Assembly (NCBI GenBank): GCA_017311185.1
Contig: JAESUZ010001057.1
Location: forward strand, 868,001-932,000
Direction of reading: 5' to 3'
Source: Proteles cristata cristata
Lineage: Eukaryota; Chordata; Mammalia; Carnivora; Hyaenidae
DNA: 64,000 bases
The notes under the pieces were generated by a model. That model saw only the letters and a list, made by a program, of their open reading frames with translations. It made no database searches and was not told the origin of the DNA. Below are positions 11,721-23,018 of this stretch, piece after piece. The stretch's first letter is position 1. Each line of letters opens with the position of its first letter. A program made the position numbers and the translations under genes.

Positions 11721-12877
11721 AAAGGATCGTGAAGTCTAGTAGACCTCCCTCCATCTCTACTACCTGGGAATTATACATGGGAATTATTTCCATAAGGATG
11801 AATGCAAAAATGTCTGAATGTATTTTGAGACTTCACCATTCAACATTACCTCTTGTCACTGCCGCCACCCCCCCAGCACATTCAATTAACATGTACACTG
11901 TACTGCATAAAAAATAGGGATAATAAAAGATTGTGTAATTACTCATGATTTATACAGATACTACATTATTGCCCCAAAGGCAATGGTCATAAAAGTGTTC
12001 CCTTGAGATGGAAGGCATTGGAGGGAGAAGGAGGGTGTGGCAAGATGACCACCATCCACCTCTATTCTCTCCATTAAGAGGGCAGATGTAGAGAGAACTC
12101 AAGATACATCAATTCAAGGGAGGCTGCAGTCTGGCCTCCTCTGCGTCACCCCTGAGGTTGGTGAAAGAGAAGTGAAGTATCAACTCTTTTCCTTTTTTTT
12201 TTAATTTTAGTAACAAAAACCACATCGTTATTCATATTTGCTCTCTCCTGGCCAACGTTTCTGGATGATTTGCCAGATAAGTACCTTAGAAAGATGACTT
12301 AATACCTAAATTGTCATATAAATATGTGCAAAATTATGCAAAATATTAAAGGGTAAACATGAACAATGACCCTTCAGTCTCTCTCTACTCCCCACAGTGC
12401 TCAGCAGAGACTCACCACAGCGGGCACCTGCTAAATATGTATTGATTTTTGATGGATTGAGGTGGGTCCAGAGTTGTTATGATTGTGCCTTACCTGAGTA
12501 TTCTATTCAAAATTATTTACTGTAATAGTTTTATATAGACTAGAGGCATCAATTCCCTTCACGAATACTTCTTCCTTTGATGTGAAAGGGCACATGCTAT
12601 AAAAATATACCCTAAGTTGAGATTTTCTCATGTCTCCAGTTCCCAATCTGCTCTCCAGCTCTGAATCTGGCAATTGGTCAAGGAATTAAATCTCTGTTCT
12701 TTATGTGATGAGAACATAATAAGTAAAATGGTCTAAAATGATCTGAATCGGGACATTTTTTCTGTTTAAAAGAGAAGTCACTTTTGATCATATTTTGCTT
12801 ATTTATCTTATGTACTAATGTGGGGCAGGTAGGCAATCAACAATATGCAGTGAATGCCTTGTAAAGAGTCTTATAAA
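11721..12877. other. Unique intergenic DNA
   Basis: AT-rich. No exon or clear repeat seen. Confidence 0.4.
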
Positions 12878-12998
12878 GGGGAACCTGGCTGGCTCAGTCA
12901 GTGGAGCATGCAACTCTTGATTTGGGGGTTGTGGGTTCAAGCCCCATGGTGGGTGTAGACATTATTTAAATAAATAATAAATCAATAAACTTTTTAAA
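12878..12998 (+). mobile_element. Short CAN-SINE (older tRNA-type)
   Basis: ggctggctcagtcagtggag, catgcaactcttgatttggg, gtgggttcaagcccca, then directly an A-rich tail without the CT tract. Flanked by imperfect agagtcttataaa/aagtctcttaaaa. Confidence 0.85.
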
Positions 12999-13059
12999 AG
13001 TCTCTTAAAAATATAATATATTCTGTTGTTTTAATAAGCTCCTCCCTTAAAGTGGGAAA

Positions 13060-14290
13060 ATTGTTTTATCTATGACTAAATCCCAGCAGCCACAAACACA
13101 CACATAAAATGATTGATATATTTAACCACATTAAAAGGAAAACACTCTTGCGTGGCAAAAATACTATAAGCAAAACTTCAACAGATAATGTAAAATGTGG
13201 GGAAATATCTGCACTTGAATAACTAAAATCTAGTTTCCCTCTTATACAGAGACTCTTCAAAATAAAACAAAAACAAGAAACAAAGCCCACTAATAGCCTA
13301 GTAGAAAAATGAGCAAAGGATATAAAAGATTATACACAGAAAAGAAATACCAAGGTCCTTACTTATATGACAAGACGCTCAACCTCGTTCATCAGTGCAA
13401 GTTAAAGCAACACTGAGAACATTCTTCACTAAGAGTTTGGCAAAAATCTAAAGACACTGTGTAGGTGAGGGTGTGGGGAAACACAGGAAGGTAGCGTAGG
13501 ACAACCTCTGTAGAGAGCCATTTGACAACATCCCTCAAAACTGAAAATGCACTTACCTTTACACCTTGAGTGAGATACACTCAAGGGATGTATCTCAAAA
13601 ATACCCCGTACATTAGGTCATTCATTGCCTTATTGTTTTTTTGTTTTGTTTTGAGAGAGAGAGAGAGAGAGTGCATGTGAACAAGGGGCAGAGAAAGAGA
13701 GAGAATTCCATGAGGGGCAGAGAGAGAGAGAGAGAGAGAGAAGTGGGGCTCACCCGAAGCAAAACACAAACTCACCCAATGTGGGGCTGAATCTTAAAAC
13801 TGTGAGATCGTGACCTAAGCCAAAGTCAGATGCTTAATGACTAAACCACCCAGACGCCCTGCCTTATTGTTTTTAATAGCAAAAATAGTGGAAACAACCT
13901 AAATATCCATAGATAAGAGGACTGGATAATTAATTCATGGCTCATCCATACAGTGGAACACTATCATACTATGAAAAGTACATTTAAAAAAAATTAGGAT
14001 GCTCTCTGTATGCTGACATGGAGAGATCTTCAAGATACATTAAGGGGGAAAATCAAGATGCAGAAACGTGTGAACAGTATGCTACATTTTGTGCAAATGA
14101 GGGGAGATTATTCCTGTGTCCTTATTGGCACATAAAGAAACTCTGGGATCAGACTAATAACGGTGGAGGAGGAACAGATGAGATCCAGTAGCTAAGAGAT
14201 ACCACAGGAAGGAGACTTGTGAAAATGTTTCAGACATCTCCTAATGTTCGAACCTGGGTAATGTATTGCCTATTCAATAAGCTAAATCTT
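13060..14290 (+). mobile_element. Old L1 3' region with SINE insertion
   Basis: Plus-strand L1 ORF2 end/3'UTR text (aatgagcaaaggatataaaa, gagggtgtggggaaacacag, caacctaaatatccatagat, tactatgaaaagtaca). Many stops. Interrupted by the SINE at 13641-13859. Confidence 0.75.
13641..13859 (-). mobile_element. CAN-SINE in L1
   Basis: Perfect 15-bp duplication tgccttattgttttt at 13626-13640 and 13860-13874. Carries two expanded (GA)n runs. Confidence 0.92.
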
Positions 14291-15560
14291 AAAAAGTAAC
14301 AAGATCTCAGAGAACTTGGAATGCAGTGCTTGTAGGATGATGATGGTCTTGGGACATGTGAATTTTCATGGCTAGTGACTTTATTGTATGATATAGATCA
14401 TCTTGTATGACTCGGTAATTGCTTCTTCTGTGCAATTCTTGTCTCCCCAGCAAAACCACCAGCCCTCACCTCTGCTGCACCCTCCACAGCGGCTAACCTG
14501 GGCACCCAGCAGGGGTCTGAGGACAACTTGTTGATTGATTAGGCCTCTTAGACTTTCATCTCTTTGCATCATGAGCACTTCTTATGCATTTTCACTTCTT
14601 TTCAAATAAATCAAAATATTAGCATGAAAGGACAAGTAAATTGAGCCTCCTGAGAGTGGATCTTCAGATTTTTAAAAGACAGTTTCCATCTCATTGATGA
14701 AAATGTGTTTGCTCTCTATTTAGTCAATTACCTATTGTACATTGGATGGTATTTTCTGGTTCAAATGGCTCTCTGTATCAAATGCCAACATTTAAAAATC
14801 GATTTCCCCTCTATAAAAAATCTATTTCCTCCACTCCTGTCTCAATGTCAACAACTCTATTGTTAGAATTTTCGAGTTGGTGTCTTTCCAGCCGAAGGAT
14901 AATTCAGCTGAGATGTTTGATTTTATGATACAAATGTGATCTCGCTTCTCCATGTGAGCTGCCTCCTGAAAAATCACTTAGTGGAGAAGAGACAAAAAGA
15001 GTAAGAGCCCAGCGCGTGCTGTGCAGGCTGCTGGCAGCAGCGGCAGCAGGGGCAGCCAAGTCTGAAAGACTCTGGCCAAGGCCGGAGGGAGGCTCCCGGA
15101 TCCCCTCCAAGAGGTGGAAACCGTCCTCCACCAGCCTCTGGAGGTGGAGTGGATCCCCCTGTAGAATCATCCCGGGCGAAGACCTCTAGCCTGGTGTTCC
15201 CCCCGAGCCCGGATGGAAAGGGCAGCTAGCTTACCCGTCTTGCTTCCTGGTGCGGAAGTCTGAGCGAGCTGTGGCCGGCCAAGGGGTGTGGTCTGCCACA
15301 CCCCAGGCTGGATCCCAGGGGCCCAGCTGGACTGCGTACGGCCCCTCCCCCAGGACAGAGAGAGGGCCCCTCAAGGCTGGCTGTCCTTGGGTTTAACAAC
15401 CTCTTCCCTCACACCTTAGAGCCTTCCCTCTTCCCAGCCCCAGTTTTCTCTTAATCTCCCTCATTCTCAACCAGAGAAAGACTCCAGAACGCACATGCTT
15501 GGACAAGTTATTTTGGGGGCAATAAAGGAAACTGGCAGGGCCTCAGTTTCCTCTTTTGTA
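14291..15560. other. Unique DNA with GC-rich block
   Basis: 15000-15400 is GC-rich with scattered CpGs and the CACCC palindrome. A minus-strand 88-codon frame (15170-14904) covers part of it, but I see no supporting splice signals or homology. Candidate enhancer or weak promoter. Confidence 0.4.
15283..15304. promoter_or_regulatory. Palindromic CACCC/KLF-type element in GC-rich block
   Basis: ggggtgtgg, spacer tctg, ccacacccc: a perfect inverted repeat of the CCACACCCC box bound by KLF-family factors. It sits in a non-repeat GC-rich block (about 15000-15400) with moderate CpG content. Confidence 0.45.
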
Positions 15561-15569
15561 TAAAGCAAC

Positions 15570-16385
15570 CTTTACAACCTTTAGAAAATGATTTGGCAGT
15601 GTCCTATAAAGTTAAATATACACTATTCAACTTCTAAGTACCAAAAGAAATGAAAATCTTTGTCCGCAGAAACACTAGCCTACAAATGTTTATAGCAGCT
15701 TAAATCACAATAGCCAAAGCCTAGAAACAACTCAAATGTCCATCAACAAATAACTGAAAACACACTGTGATGTATTCATACAACAGAATACTACTCAGCA
15801 ATAAAAGGAACAAACTACTGATGATACCTACATGCTTAAGCACGACTAATCTCAAATGGATTATGCTAAATTATGCTAAACTGGACTATGATTCCATTTA
15901 AATGAAGTTCTGTAAAAAAAAACAAACAACAAAGCTAATCAGTGGCATAAGAAAAAAGAAACAGTGGTATTAATGGATGGTATAGACTAAGAAGGACAGA
16001 GGGAATTTTCTGGAGTGATGAAAATGTTCTATATATATATTTTTAATGTTTATTTATTTTTGAGAGAAACAGTGCAATTGGGGAAGGGACAGAAAGAGAG
16101 GGAGACACAGAATCCAAAGCAGGCTCAGAATGCTGAAGGCTCAGAGCCTAATGTGGGGTTCGAACTCACAGACTGTGAGGTTATATCCTGAGCTGACGTC
16201 AGATGCTTAACCAATTGAGCCACCCAGGCACCCCGGAAATGTTCTATATCTTGATTGAAGTGAAGTACCTACATTTGTCAAGACTCATAGAATTGTACTT
16301 TAAATTTTGTATGTTTTATTTTATGTAAATGAAACTTCAATTTTAAAATACCCTTGAAAAAAACATATTGAAAAAATAATAGTAT
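15570..16385 (+). mobile_element. Old L1 3' end with SINE insertion
   Basis: aactcaaatgtccatcaaca, acaacagaatactactcagc, atggtatagactaagaagga; resumes after the SINE with atagaattgtactttaaatt. Confidence 0.8.
16040..16234 (-). mobile_element. CAN-SINE in L1
   Basis: Flanked by g(a/g)aaatgttctatat at 16020-16034 and 16235-16249. Confidence 0.92.
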
Positions 16386-16752
16386 CTTATAGGGTTGTTG
16401 TAGTTACCAAGCGAGTGAATACATAAAGTGTTTAGAGCAGTGCCTGGCACATAGATATCACCATAGAAGTGTTTATATAGTATTTATAGTATGAACATGT
16501 AGTATAGATACCACTTTCATATAGTATTTATAATTAATCTGAAATCTATGACACTGTGGGTCTTACATGTTAAAATACTGTCCAAATTTTCCATGAAGGA
16601 GTTCACGTTGGATGAGAAGGAATTACTTTACCATTGTCCTAATCTTGTAGGGACTTGGGAGGATTCAGTGAGGCCATGTAGCTCAGCTGCATGTGTATTT
16701 AATTAATAATAATAATATAAATGTGGAGAGTTAAATCATCCAATTTAAATTT
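16386..16752 (+). other. Short MIRb-like piece and unique DNA
   Basis: 16390-16470 (atagggttgttgtagttacc, agtgcctggcacatagatat) is the end of a MIRb-like repeat; the rest is unique. Confidence 0.5.
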
Positions 16753-16766
16753 CTGACATAATTTCT

Positions 16767-16989
16767 TTCTTTCAAAAATTTTTTAAATGTTTATTTTGGA
16801 GAGGAAGAGAGGCAGAGTGTGAGCAGGGGAAGGGCAGAGAGAGGGAGATACAGAATCCAAAGCAGGCTCCAGGCTCTGAACTGTCAGCACAGAGTCGATG
16901 GGGGTGCTCAAACTCACCAACCGCGAGATCATGACCTGAGCTGAAACCATGGGTAGGACGGTTAACCGACTGAGCCACCCAGGTGCCCC
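16767..16989 (-). mobile_element. CAN-SINE
   Basis: Perfect duplication ctgacataatttct at 16753-16766 and 16990-17003. Confidence 0.93.
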
Positions 16990-17169
16990 CTGACATAATT
17001 TCTATATCAGAGAAATGGTGCTTCAAGTACAAATAACAAAGAATAACTCAAGGGACACCACAAACGTGACGATTCTGTGATGAATGCTCCTAGGGGGTCA
17101 GAAGACATCACATCAGACGCAGCTATTTAAACTGCCCCACGGTGAGGCTGCATGGGGCACGACAAAAGC

Positions 17170-17290
17170 TTCACTGCTTCCATTTAAATGCCAGTTCAGT
17201 CCTTATTACATGTGATATTGAGGATGTTATTTAACCTCCCCAAGCCTCAGTTTCCTCAACTGTAAAATGGGAATAATATGTACCCCATGT
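17170..17290 (+). mobile_element. MIR-family fragment
   Basis: ttatttaacctccccaagcc, tcagtttcctcaactgtaaa, atgggaataatatgtacccc. Confidence 0.75.
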
Positions 17291-17299
17291 GGATTTGGG

Positions 17300-17944
17300 G
17301 GACAATTTCATGAGAGAGGGTACCGCGTTTCAGGAGATTTTACTTATCTCTGCAGAAGGGGAACGCTGGTGATGTGAGGGTCTTTGTTTAGCAGCGTGTC
17401 CTGGGAGAAGAGAGCCTGCCTTTTCAAGAGCAGTTCTGGGAAGGCAGCACCCAGCTGCTCTTCTCTGCATGAAGGGGAAGAGATGCAGAGGCCAAGAGGG
17501 ACATCTTGGAGGGAGTGCCTGGGACTGGGCGAGATTCAGAGGCCTCTCAGAGAAAAGGTGGATGAGGAACACCCAAAAAGGTGAATAAGGGAAGACATGT
17601 CCAATGGAAGGAAATTCTGCACCCTGATGTATATGTAAAATTCCCTTGCTTTGGGCTCCTAAGCCTTCAAAAAGAAAAAAAAAACCTACAAGATTCGTGT
17701 AAGTGGATCTTAACGAGGAGTGAGAGGAGTTGGTAAATCTTGCTTCAATGGTGGCACAGGGAGGAAAGGTAGGCTGCAAACACCCAAATCTGGTTTATCT
17801 GTGTGTCTGGCACAGTCCTGAGTGCAGGGTACAGGCTTAATAAATGACACACATTTTACGTCGTGGGTACCGGTCTGGAGGGAGAACCTGCCTCACTGCA
17901 AGCGGTGGGCTGAGGTCTGAGTTCCGAAGCAAGTGTTTCTATGA
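17300..17944. other. Unique DNA upstream of the CpG island
   Basis: SINE-free. The minus 149-codon frame (17779-17330) shows no recognisable domain. Confidence 0.4.
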
Positions 17945-18600
17945 CAACAGCAGCGTCTTTCTGCGCCCCGGAGTGGGCGCGTGGGGTGGGGACGTGGCTG
18001 TGGTGGGCTCCAGTTTGCCTCACCCGTGGGCCAACAAAACCTCCCTCTCGGGGGCGCAAATGATTCCCTCCCACGCTCCACTTTAGCCTCGTGCGGGTCA
18101 CAGGCGCTGAGCAGTGAGCCCCGAGCAGACTCTCAGCTGTCGCGCCCCGCTGGGAACCTCGCCCACGCCCTCCCCGGGATCTGGCCACAGGGGCCCACAG
18201 CTCGGGCAGGTGGTAGGACCCTGTGCTCTCCTCGCGCTGTCCTCACTGGGGCTCTCGGCTCGGGACTCCGCCGGCCACCCGGCCTCCCCAACGGGCGAGC
18301 CGGGGGAGTGCGGAGGGACGCGCGCTGGGGCCCAGCGCTCTCTCCACGGGCCAGGCCCGGGTCAAGGTCTCGGCTCCTTTCGCTCGCAGCACCGCCCCCT
18401 GGTGCTGAGCCGGCGGGAACGTGCGGGCCGCCGCAGCGTGGATCTCGCGCAGCCGGTTCCGCCGACGGGGCGGAGACTGGGCGCCCTCTTGGCCCCGGCG
18501 GCCGGCGGGGAGGGGGGCGTCACCGGCCGCATAACCGTCTCGGGCGGAGAGCGCGGCCGTGTGCCTCCCCGGGGGCCTGTGCTCTGCCTGGTCCGAACAG
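17945..18600. promoter_or_regulatory. CpG island, probable promoter or regulatory element
   Basis: About 650 bp with roughly 70 CpG dinucleotides by eye count, while flanking DNA has almost none. It is very GC-rich with GC-box-like runs (ggggcggag, ccgccccct) and no TATA box. It lacks SINEs and L1 entirely. A plus-strand frame of 213 codons (17981-18622) runs through it, but its arginine/proline/glycine-rich content is what any GC-rich frame gives and I do not call it a gene. Possible first-exon donors exist (aag|gtcagg near 18735), but I find no convincing exon downstream on either strand. It may be the promoter of a long non-coding RNA, of a gene outside the window, or an intragenic island. 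Confidence 0.75.
18391..18405 (-). promoter_or_regulatory. CTCF-type binding motif inside the CpG island
   Basis: accgccccctggtgc on the plus strand reads GCACCAGGGGGCGGT on the minus strand, matching the CTCF core CCASYAGRKGGCRS at nearly every position. The motif sits in the most CpG-dense part of the island, where methylation could control binding. Motif match only; occupancy is not shown. Confidence 0.55.
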
Positions 18601-20401
18601 AACATTTGCACAGCAGCTCTAAAACTACTATCCCGCCGTTGCTTGGATTGGGACAGGCCTGTGTAAAACAGGGTCACCGCCTCGGAGCGCTCAGCTGGTG
18701 ATGCAGCGGTGGACAAGAGCCAGCCCTGCAGGCAAGGTCAGGCAGGCAGCCTCCCACCCTCGGAGGACGTCAGAAATTCCTGACCCCTCCCCATGACCAC
18801 ATCCCATCCGCCATGACCCTCTGCTCCCCAGACTTCTGTTTTGAGGATTGGCTTGAACTTTCCTGCCTCTGACACTCTTACCTGCTCAGTGTCCACCTGT
18901 AGGTACCTAGGGTTTCCCTCTTGGTCTTTGTCCTCCCCAACCCCACCCCACCCCTCGTTAAGTCATCATCCTGCCTTCTCCAGTGACCCAGTCTCCCTCA
19001 GACCCTTACTCAGCCCCACCTCTCATGCTTGACCCTCACCACAGCTCAAGTTCACTTAGCTCCTTCAGCAGTAAGACTGGTGCTCGGCCCCCGACCCCAT
19101 TCTCACCCATGTACCTGTTTTCACAACCTTATGGCTATTTCTGTTTTCTTGTTTCTCCAAGTCACCACTATCCATTCTTAACAGGGACTCCAGACACTAC
19201 TCTCTCCCAGCTGTCAGCATGGTCCCTGACTCAGCCCCCCACCCCTCCTTGAATCTGGGATCACTGCCCCAGTCCATTACAGATTCTCCTGACCCGCCTG
19301 ATGGAGTTTATGTGATCTGCAGGTGTCCCCAGTTGACACTCCAGCTTCCGCCCAGCTTTGGGCCCCACCCCCAGTCTGTACTGTCATTTGTTCTCACAGA
19401 GCTGTCAGTGGAACCCAGAGGCCTGGCAGGATCCTCTTTTCCTGTCCAGCGGGCCTGCTGGGGTTCACAGAGCAGATTCGAGTTCCTGCTTTTCCTGCCC
19501 AAAGGGATGGAGCCCTGTTTCCTAATCTCACCTGCTCTTGAGGCTCCAGTATCCTCCAAGGACCTCCCGGGACGATGGAGGAGGAGGGGAGCTCGTCCCA
19601 TCCTTCCCTCTGGTACACCCTGGATAGCTGTTTGGTCAGCTAAATATTCCCACCAAAAATTGGTAAAGGAAGCAAAAGCTGGTTTAATTCTCAGAGTCCT
19701 GGCTGCCCGCTTCCTGGAGTTTATGATTGCCACTTTCTGAGCACCTACTGGCTGTATTCCTGGACCCCCAAGGGAAGATCATCACCCTCTCCTCTAGCTT
19801 AGCTAACTCCTACCCCTTCAATCAAGACTCGAGCCCCATGTAGCCAAGGGCTTAGTTTAAGAGCCCACCTTTATCACTTGCCATGGCTTTCTCTCTCTCT
19901 TGTTGCTGTCTCCAAAAAGAGACAGTGATGTCAACTCTTTCCCTATGATCGTTCTGGTGCGCCCCACCACAGCTAGCCTGGGCAGCCAGTCACATGGCAA
20001 GGCAGGCAGGACTTCCCTTCCCAAGGGCACTCGGGCTGTGTGCTATGGATGGGTGCCCAAGAAGATATGTGCATGCAGGTCCCTCATGCACCATAAGGCC
20101 ACCACAGGGCTGTTCTTGGCCCATTACTGAGGACACACTGTGTCCTGCCTCTGGATGAAGACAGGAGTGCGTCCTTTCAGGGATACACACTAAAATAGTG
20201 CTTCTTGTATTTCCAGATTTTTATACACCAGGAAAAAGCATTGGAGTTTCTAACATTTTACTTTGCCAAGAAGTGTGTTGACAGTAAGTACCATCTACTA
20301 TCACCATCATTTCATTTATCAATAAACTTTAATTCCAGTAATATGGGAATGACATAGATGCATTACTAACAGATTTTGCTTTTTAAATACTTTTTTTTGA
20401 G
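18601..20401. other. SINE-free unique DNA downstream of the CpG island
   Basis: Pyrimidine-rich with several overlapping frames on both strands (for example 19219-19740 plus, 19733-19308 minus), the pattern of non-coding GC-moderate DNA. No exon identified. Confidence 0.45.
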
Positions 20402-20525
20402 GGGCGCCTGAGTGGCTCAGTCAGCTAAGCATCCAATTCTTGATCTCAGCTCAGGACGTGATCTCATAGTGAACTCGAGCCCCATGTAAGGTTCTGTGCT
20501 GACGGCGTGGGGCCTGGTTGGGATT
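20402..20525 (+). mobile_element. CAN-SINE, 3'-truncated
   Basis: Head and tRNA-like part present (ggggcgcctgagtggctcag … ggttctgtgctgacggcgtg); the CT tract and tail are missing. Confidence 0.85.
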
Positions 20526-20650
20526 TTTAAAGTTTTTGTTTTGAAATGATTGCAAACTTAGAGAAATATTGCAATAGTACAATGAACTCCTATATTCCCT
20601 TCATTCAGATTTACAAAGTACTGACATTTTGCCATATTTGGTTTATTGTT

Positions 20651-20660
20651 CTCTCTCTCT

Positions 20661-20707
<47 letters not shown>

Positions 20708-20733
20708 CCAATACAGAGAGAGAGAGAGAGAGT
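20651..20733. repeat. Compound microsatellite (CT)n(AC)n…(GA)n
   Basis: CT run, then about 21 AC units (20664-20705), ten spacer bases, then a GA run to about 20732. Likely length-polymorphic. Confidence 0.95.
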
Positions 20734-20929
20734 AGTCTCTATACAAATAAATGTATTACCTAAACCATTTGAAAGTAAATTATAGATATGGCACCTCTTA
20801 ACCCCGAAATACTGCAGTACTATTATCAAAATCAGGAAATTTAGCATCTTTCATACAATACTATAATCTGTGTACCTTCTTCAAATTTTGCCGATGTCCC
20901 AATAATGTCCCCCCCACTCCGCTGCTACA

Positions 20930-21100
20930 AATCTCTCCTCCCTCCCACCCCGTCCTCCTTTCTCTCTCTCTCCTCCCCCTCTTCCTCCTCCTCCCTCTTC
21001 TCCACTTCTTCCTGTCCTCCACCTCTCCTTCTCCCTCTTTCCTTCTTCCTTCTCCTCCTCCTCCTTTTCCTCCTGCTTCCCCTCCTCCTCTCCTCCTCCT
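20930..21100. repeat. Polypyrimidine (CTCC/TTC)n tract
   Basis: About 170 bases almost free of purines on the plus strand. Triplex (H-DNA) potential. Confidence 0.9.
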
Positions 21101-21601
21101 AATAGCTATTGTTTTCTCTGGTCCAGGATCCCATCTAGGATCTCATATTGCTTTGAACTGTCATGTCTCTTCAGTCTGAGCACTTCCTCAGCCTTTCTTT
21201 GTCTTTGTCTTTGGCTTTTTTTTTTTTTAGTACAGGCCAGTTATTATGTAGAATGTCCCTCAGTTGGAATTTGACTGATGTTTCCTCATGATTATATTCA
21301 GGTAATGCATTTTTGCCACAAATACCACAGAAGTGATGTGTCCTTTCTTGGTATATCACATCGAGAGGCACATGACATTGCTTTGTCCTATTTTGAGAAA
21401 TGTTAATTTTGGTCACTTGGTTAGAATGGTGGCGACTGTGTTTTCGCACTGTTAAATTACTATTTTTCCCTTTGGAATTTGGTAAGTAAGATGTCAGGTG
21501 AATTAACAAGTCTTTTAAATGAAATAAAATCAGCTTTTTGGAAAACTCTTCCATAGTCCCTGTTTTCCTCATTTGCTCATGTCTGTTGAAAATATCTTCA
21601 A

Positions 21602-21811
21602 GGGGTGCCTGGGCGGCTCAGTCGGTTAAACATCTAATCTTTGGTTTTTGGCTGAGATCATGATCTCACAGTTTCATGGGTTCAAGACCAGAGTCAGGCT
21701 CTGCACTGGCAGCACAGGGCCTGCTTGAGATTTTCTCTCTTTCCCTCTCTCTGCCCTCCTCCACTCATGCTGTCTCTGTCTCTCTCAAATAAATAAACTT
21801 AAAAAAAAAAA
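21602..21811 (+). mobile_element. CAN-SINE
   Basis: Full length; duplication atcttcaagg on both sides. Confidence 0.92.
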
Positions 21812-22404
21812 ATCTTCAAGGTCACCAGTGATCCATGCAGTGCTTCTTAAAAATCACTGCACAGGGATGCAAGCAAATTATTCATGTATCTGACAAATAC
21901 TTGAGTACTATATATGCCATGTCCTTAGAGGAAAGAATAGTATACAATCAAGATACCATATAATCAAGTATGGTACGCCATTTTATAGAAGGCCTCTGGG
22001 CCTGACTTTGGATTTACAGAAAACACAGAGACAGAGGAACAAGTTGAACAACACAATGAGGAAACAATCACTAAATGCAGAATGTGGAACGTTCTGTAAG
22101 AAAGCTAACTTACAAAAGGACGCTGTCTTGGAAAAAGAAAGGAGTGACTAATCGGGATTAAATGCTGTAACAGTTCGTGAGCTATGATCGAATCTGATTT
22201 TTTTAAAAACTGTAATTGGGGACAATTGGGGAAATTTTCCTAGACTACTATTAGATGACATATGGAATTATTGTTAGTTTTCTTAGGTATGATAATGTTT
22301 CTCTGATTATATAAGGGAATGCCCTTATTTTAGGAGATGTGCGCTAATGTATTTAGGGGTAAAGTGGCATGATGTTTGCAATTTACTTTGAAAAGGTTCA
22401 GCAA

Positions 22405-22511
22405 GGGGTGCCTGGCTGGCTCAGTTGGAAGAGCATGCAACTCTTGATCTCGGGGTTGTGAGTTCGAGCCCCACTTTGGGTACAGAGATTACTTAAAGAA
22501 ATAATATTTTA
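22405..22511 (+). mobile_element. Short CAN-SINE (older tRNA-type)
   Basis: ggctggctcagttggaagag, catgcaactcttgatctcgg, gagttcgagccccac; short A-rich tail. Confidence 0.88.
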
Positions 22512-22771
22512 AGGGTGTCTGGGTGGCTCAGTTTGTTGAGCGTCTGACTCTTGATTTCATCTCAGGTCATGACCCCAAAGTCTTGGGATCAAGCCCTGTG
22601 TGGCACTCTGGGCTGAGTGTGGAGCCTGCTTAAGACTCTCTCTCTCACTCTGCCGCTCTCCCCTACTTGTGTGTGTTCTCTCATAAAATGAAATGAAATG
22701 AAATAAAATAAAATAAAATAAAATAAAATAAAATAAAATAAAATAAAATAAAATAAAATAAAATAAAAAAT
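22512..22771 (+). mobile_element. CAN-SINE with expanded (AAATA)n tail
   Basis: Head agggtgtctgggtggctcag, then (CT)n, then a pentanucleotide microsatellite at about 22683-22771. Confidence 0.9.
22683..22771 (+). repeat. (AAATA)n microsatellite from a SINE tail
   Basis: Three aaatg units followed by about 14 near-perfect aaata units. Confidence 0.95.
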
Positions 22772-22772
22772 A

Positions 22773-23018
22773 GGGGCACTTGGGTGGCTCAGTCGGTTGA
22801 GCTTCTGACTTCAGCTCAGGTTATGACCTCACGGTTCATGGCTTCAAGCCCCGTGTTGGGCTCTGTGCTGACAGCCCGGAGCCTGGAGTCTCCTTTGGAT
22901 TCTGTGTCTCCCTTTCTCTCTACACCTCCCCCACCAACGCTCTGTCTCTTCAAAATTAAACACTAAAAAAAATTAAAAATAAATTAAATAATTTAGTCAA
23001 TAAACTTTAAAAAAAGGT
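22773..23018 (+). mobile_element. CAN-SINE, third of cluster
   Basis: ggggcacttgggtggctcag to A-rich tail; the cluster 22405-23018 is flanked by aaaaggttc. Confidence 0.9.

Larger units (their letters stand above)
20526..21580. mobile_element. Old L1-type (L1M) sequence with simple repeats
   Basis: Familiar old-L1 text: tcctatattcccttcattca; tctggtccaggatcccatct; ttatgtagaatgtccctcag; ttcctcatgattatattcag; taccacagaagtgatgtgtc. The minus 133-codon frame 21572-21171 is a translation of this repeat, not a gene. Confidence 0.65.

Noticed and set aside
15004..15170. Minus-strand coding exon in the GC-rich block
   Set aside because: The alanine-run frame follows from a (GCA/GCG)-rich stretch; no matching splice sites were found.
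17981..18622. 213-codon plus-strand frame in the CpG island
   Set aside because: GC-rich DNA has few stop codons by composition. Arg/Pro/Gly/Ala-rich text with no domain; overlapping frames on both strands are equally open.
20664..20705. Regularly spaced repeats considered as an array
   Set aside because: Simple AC microsatellite; no direct repeats with unique spacers, so no CRISPR-like array anywhere in the window.
21171..21572. 133-codon minus-strand frame
   Set aside because: Translation of an old L1 repeat segment found in many mammalian loci.
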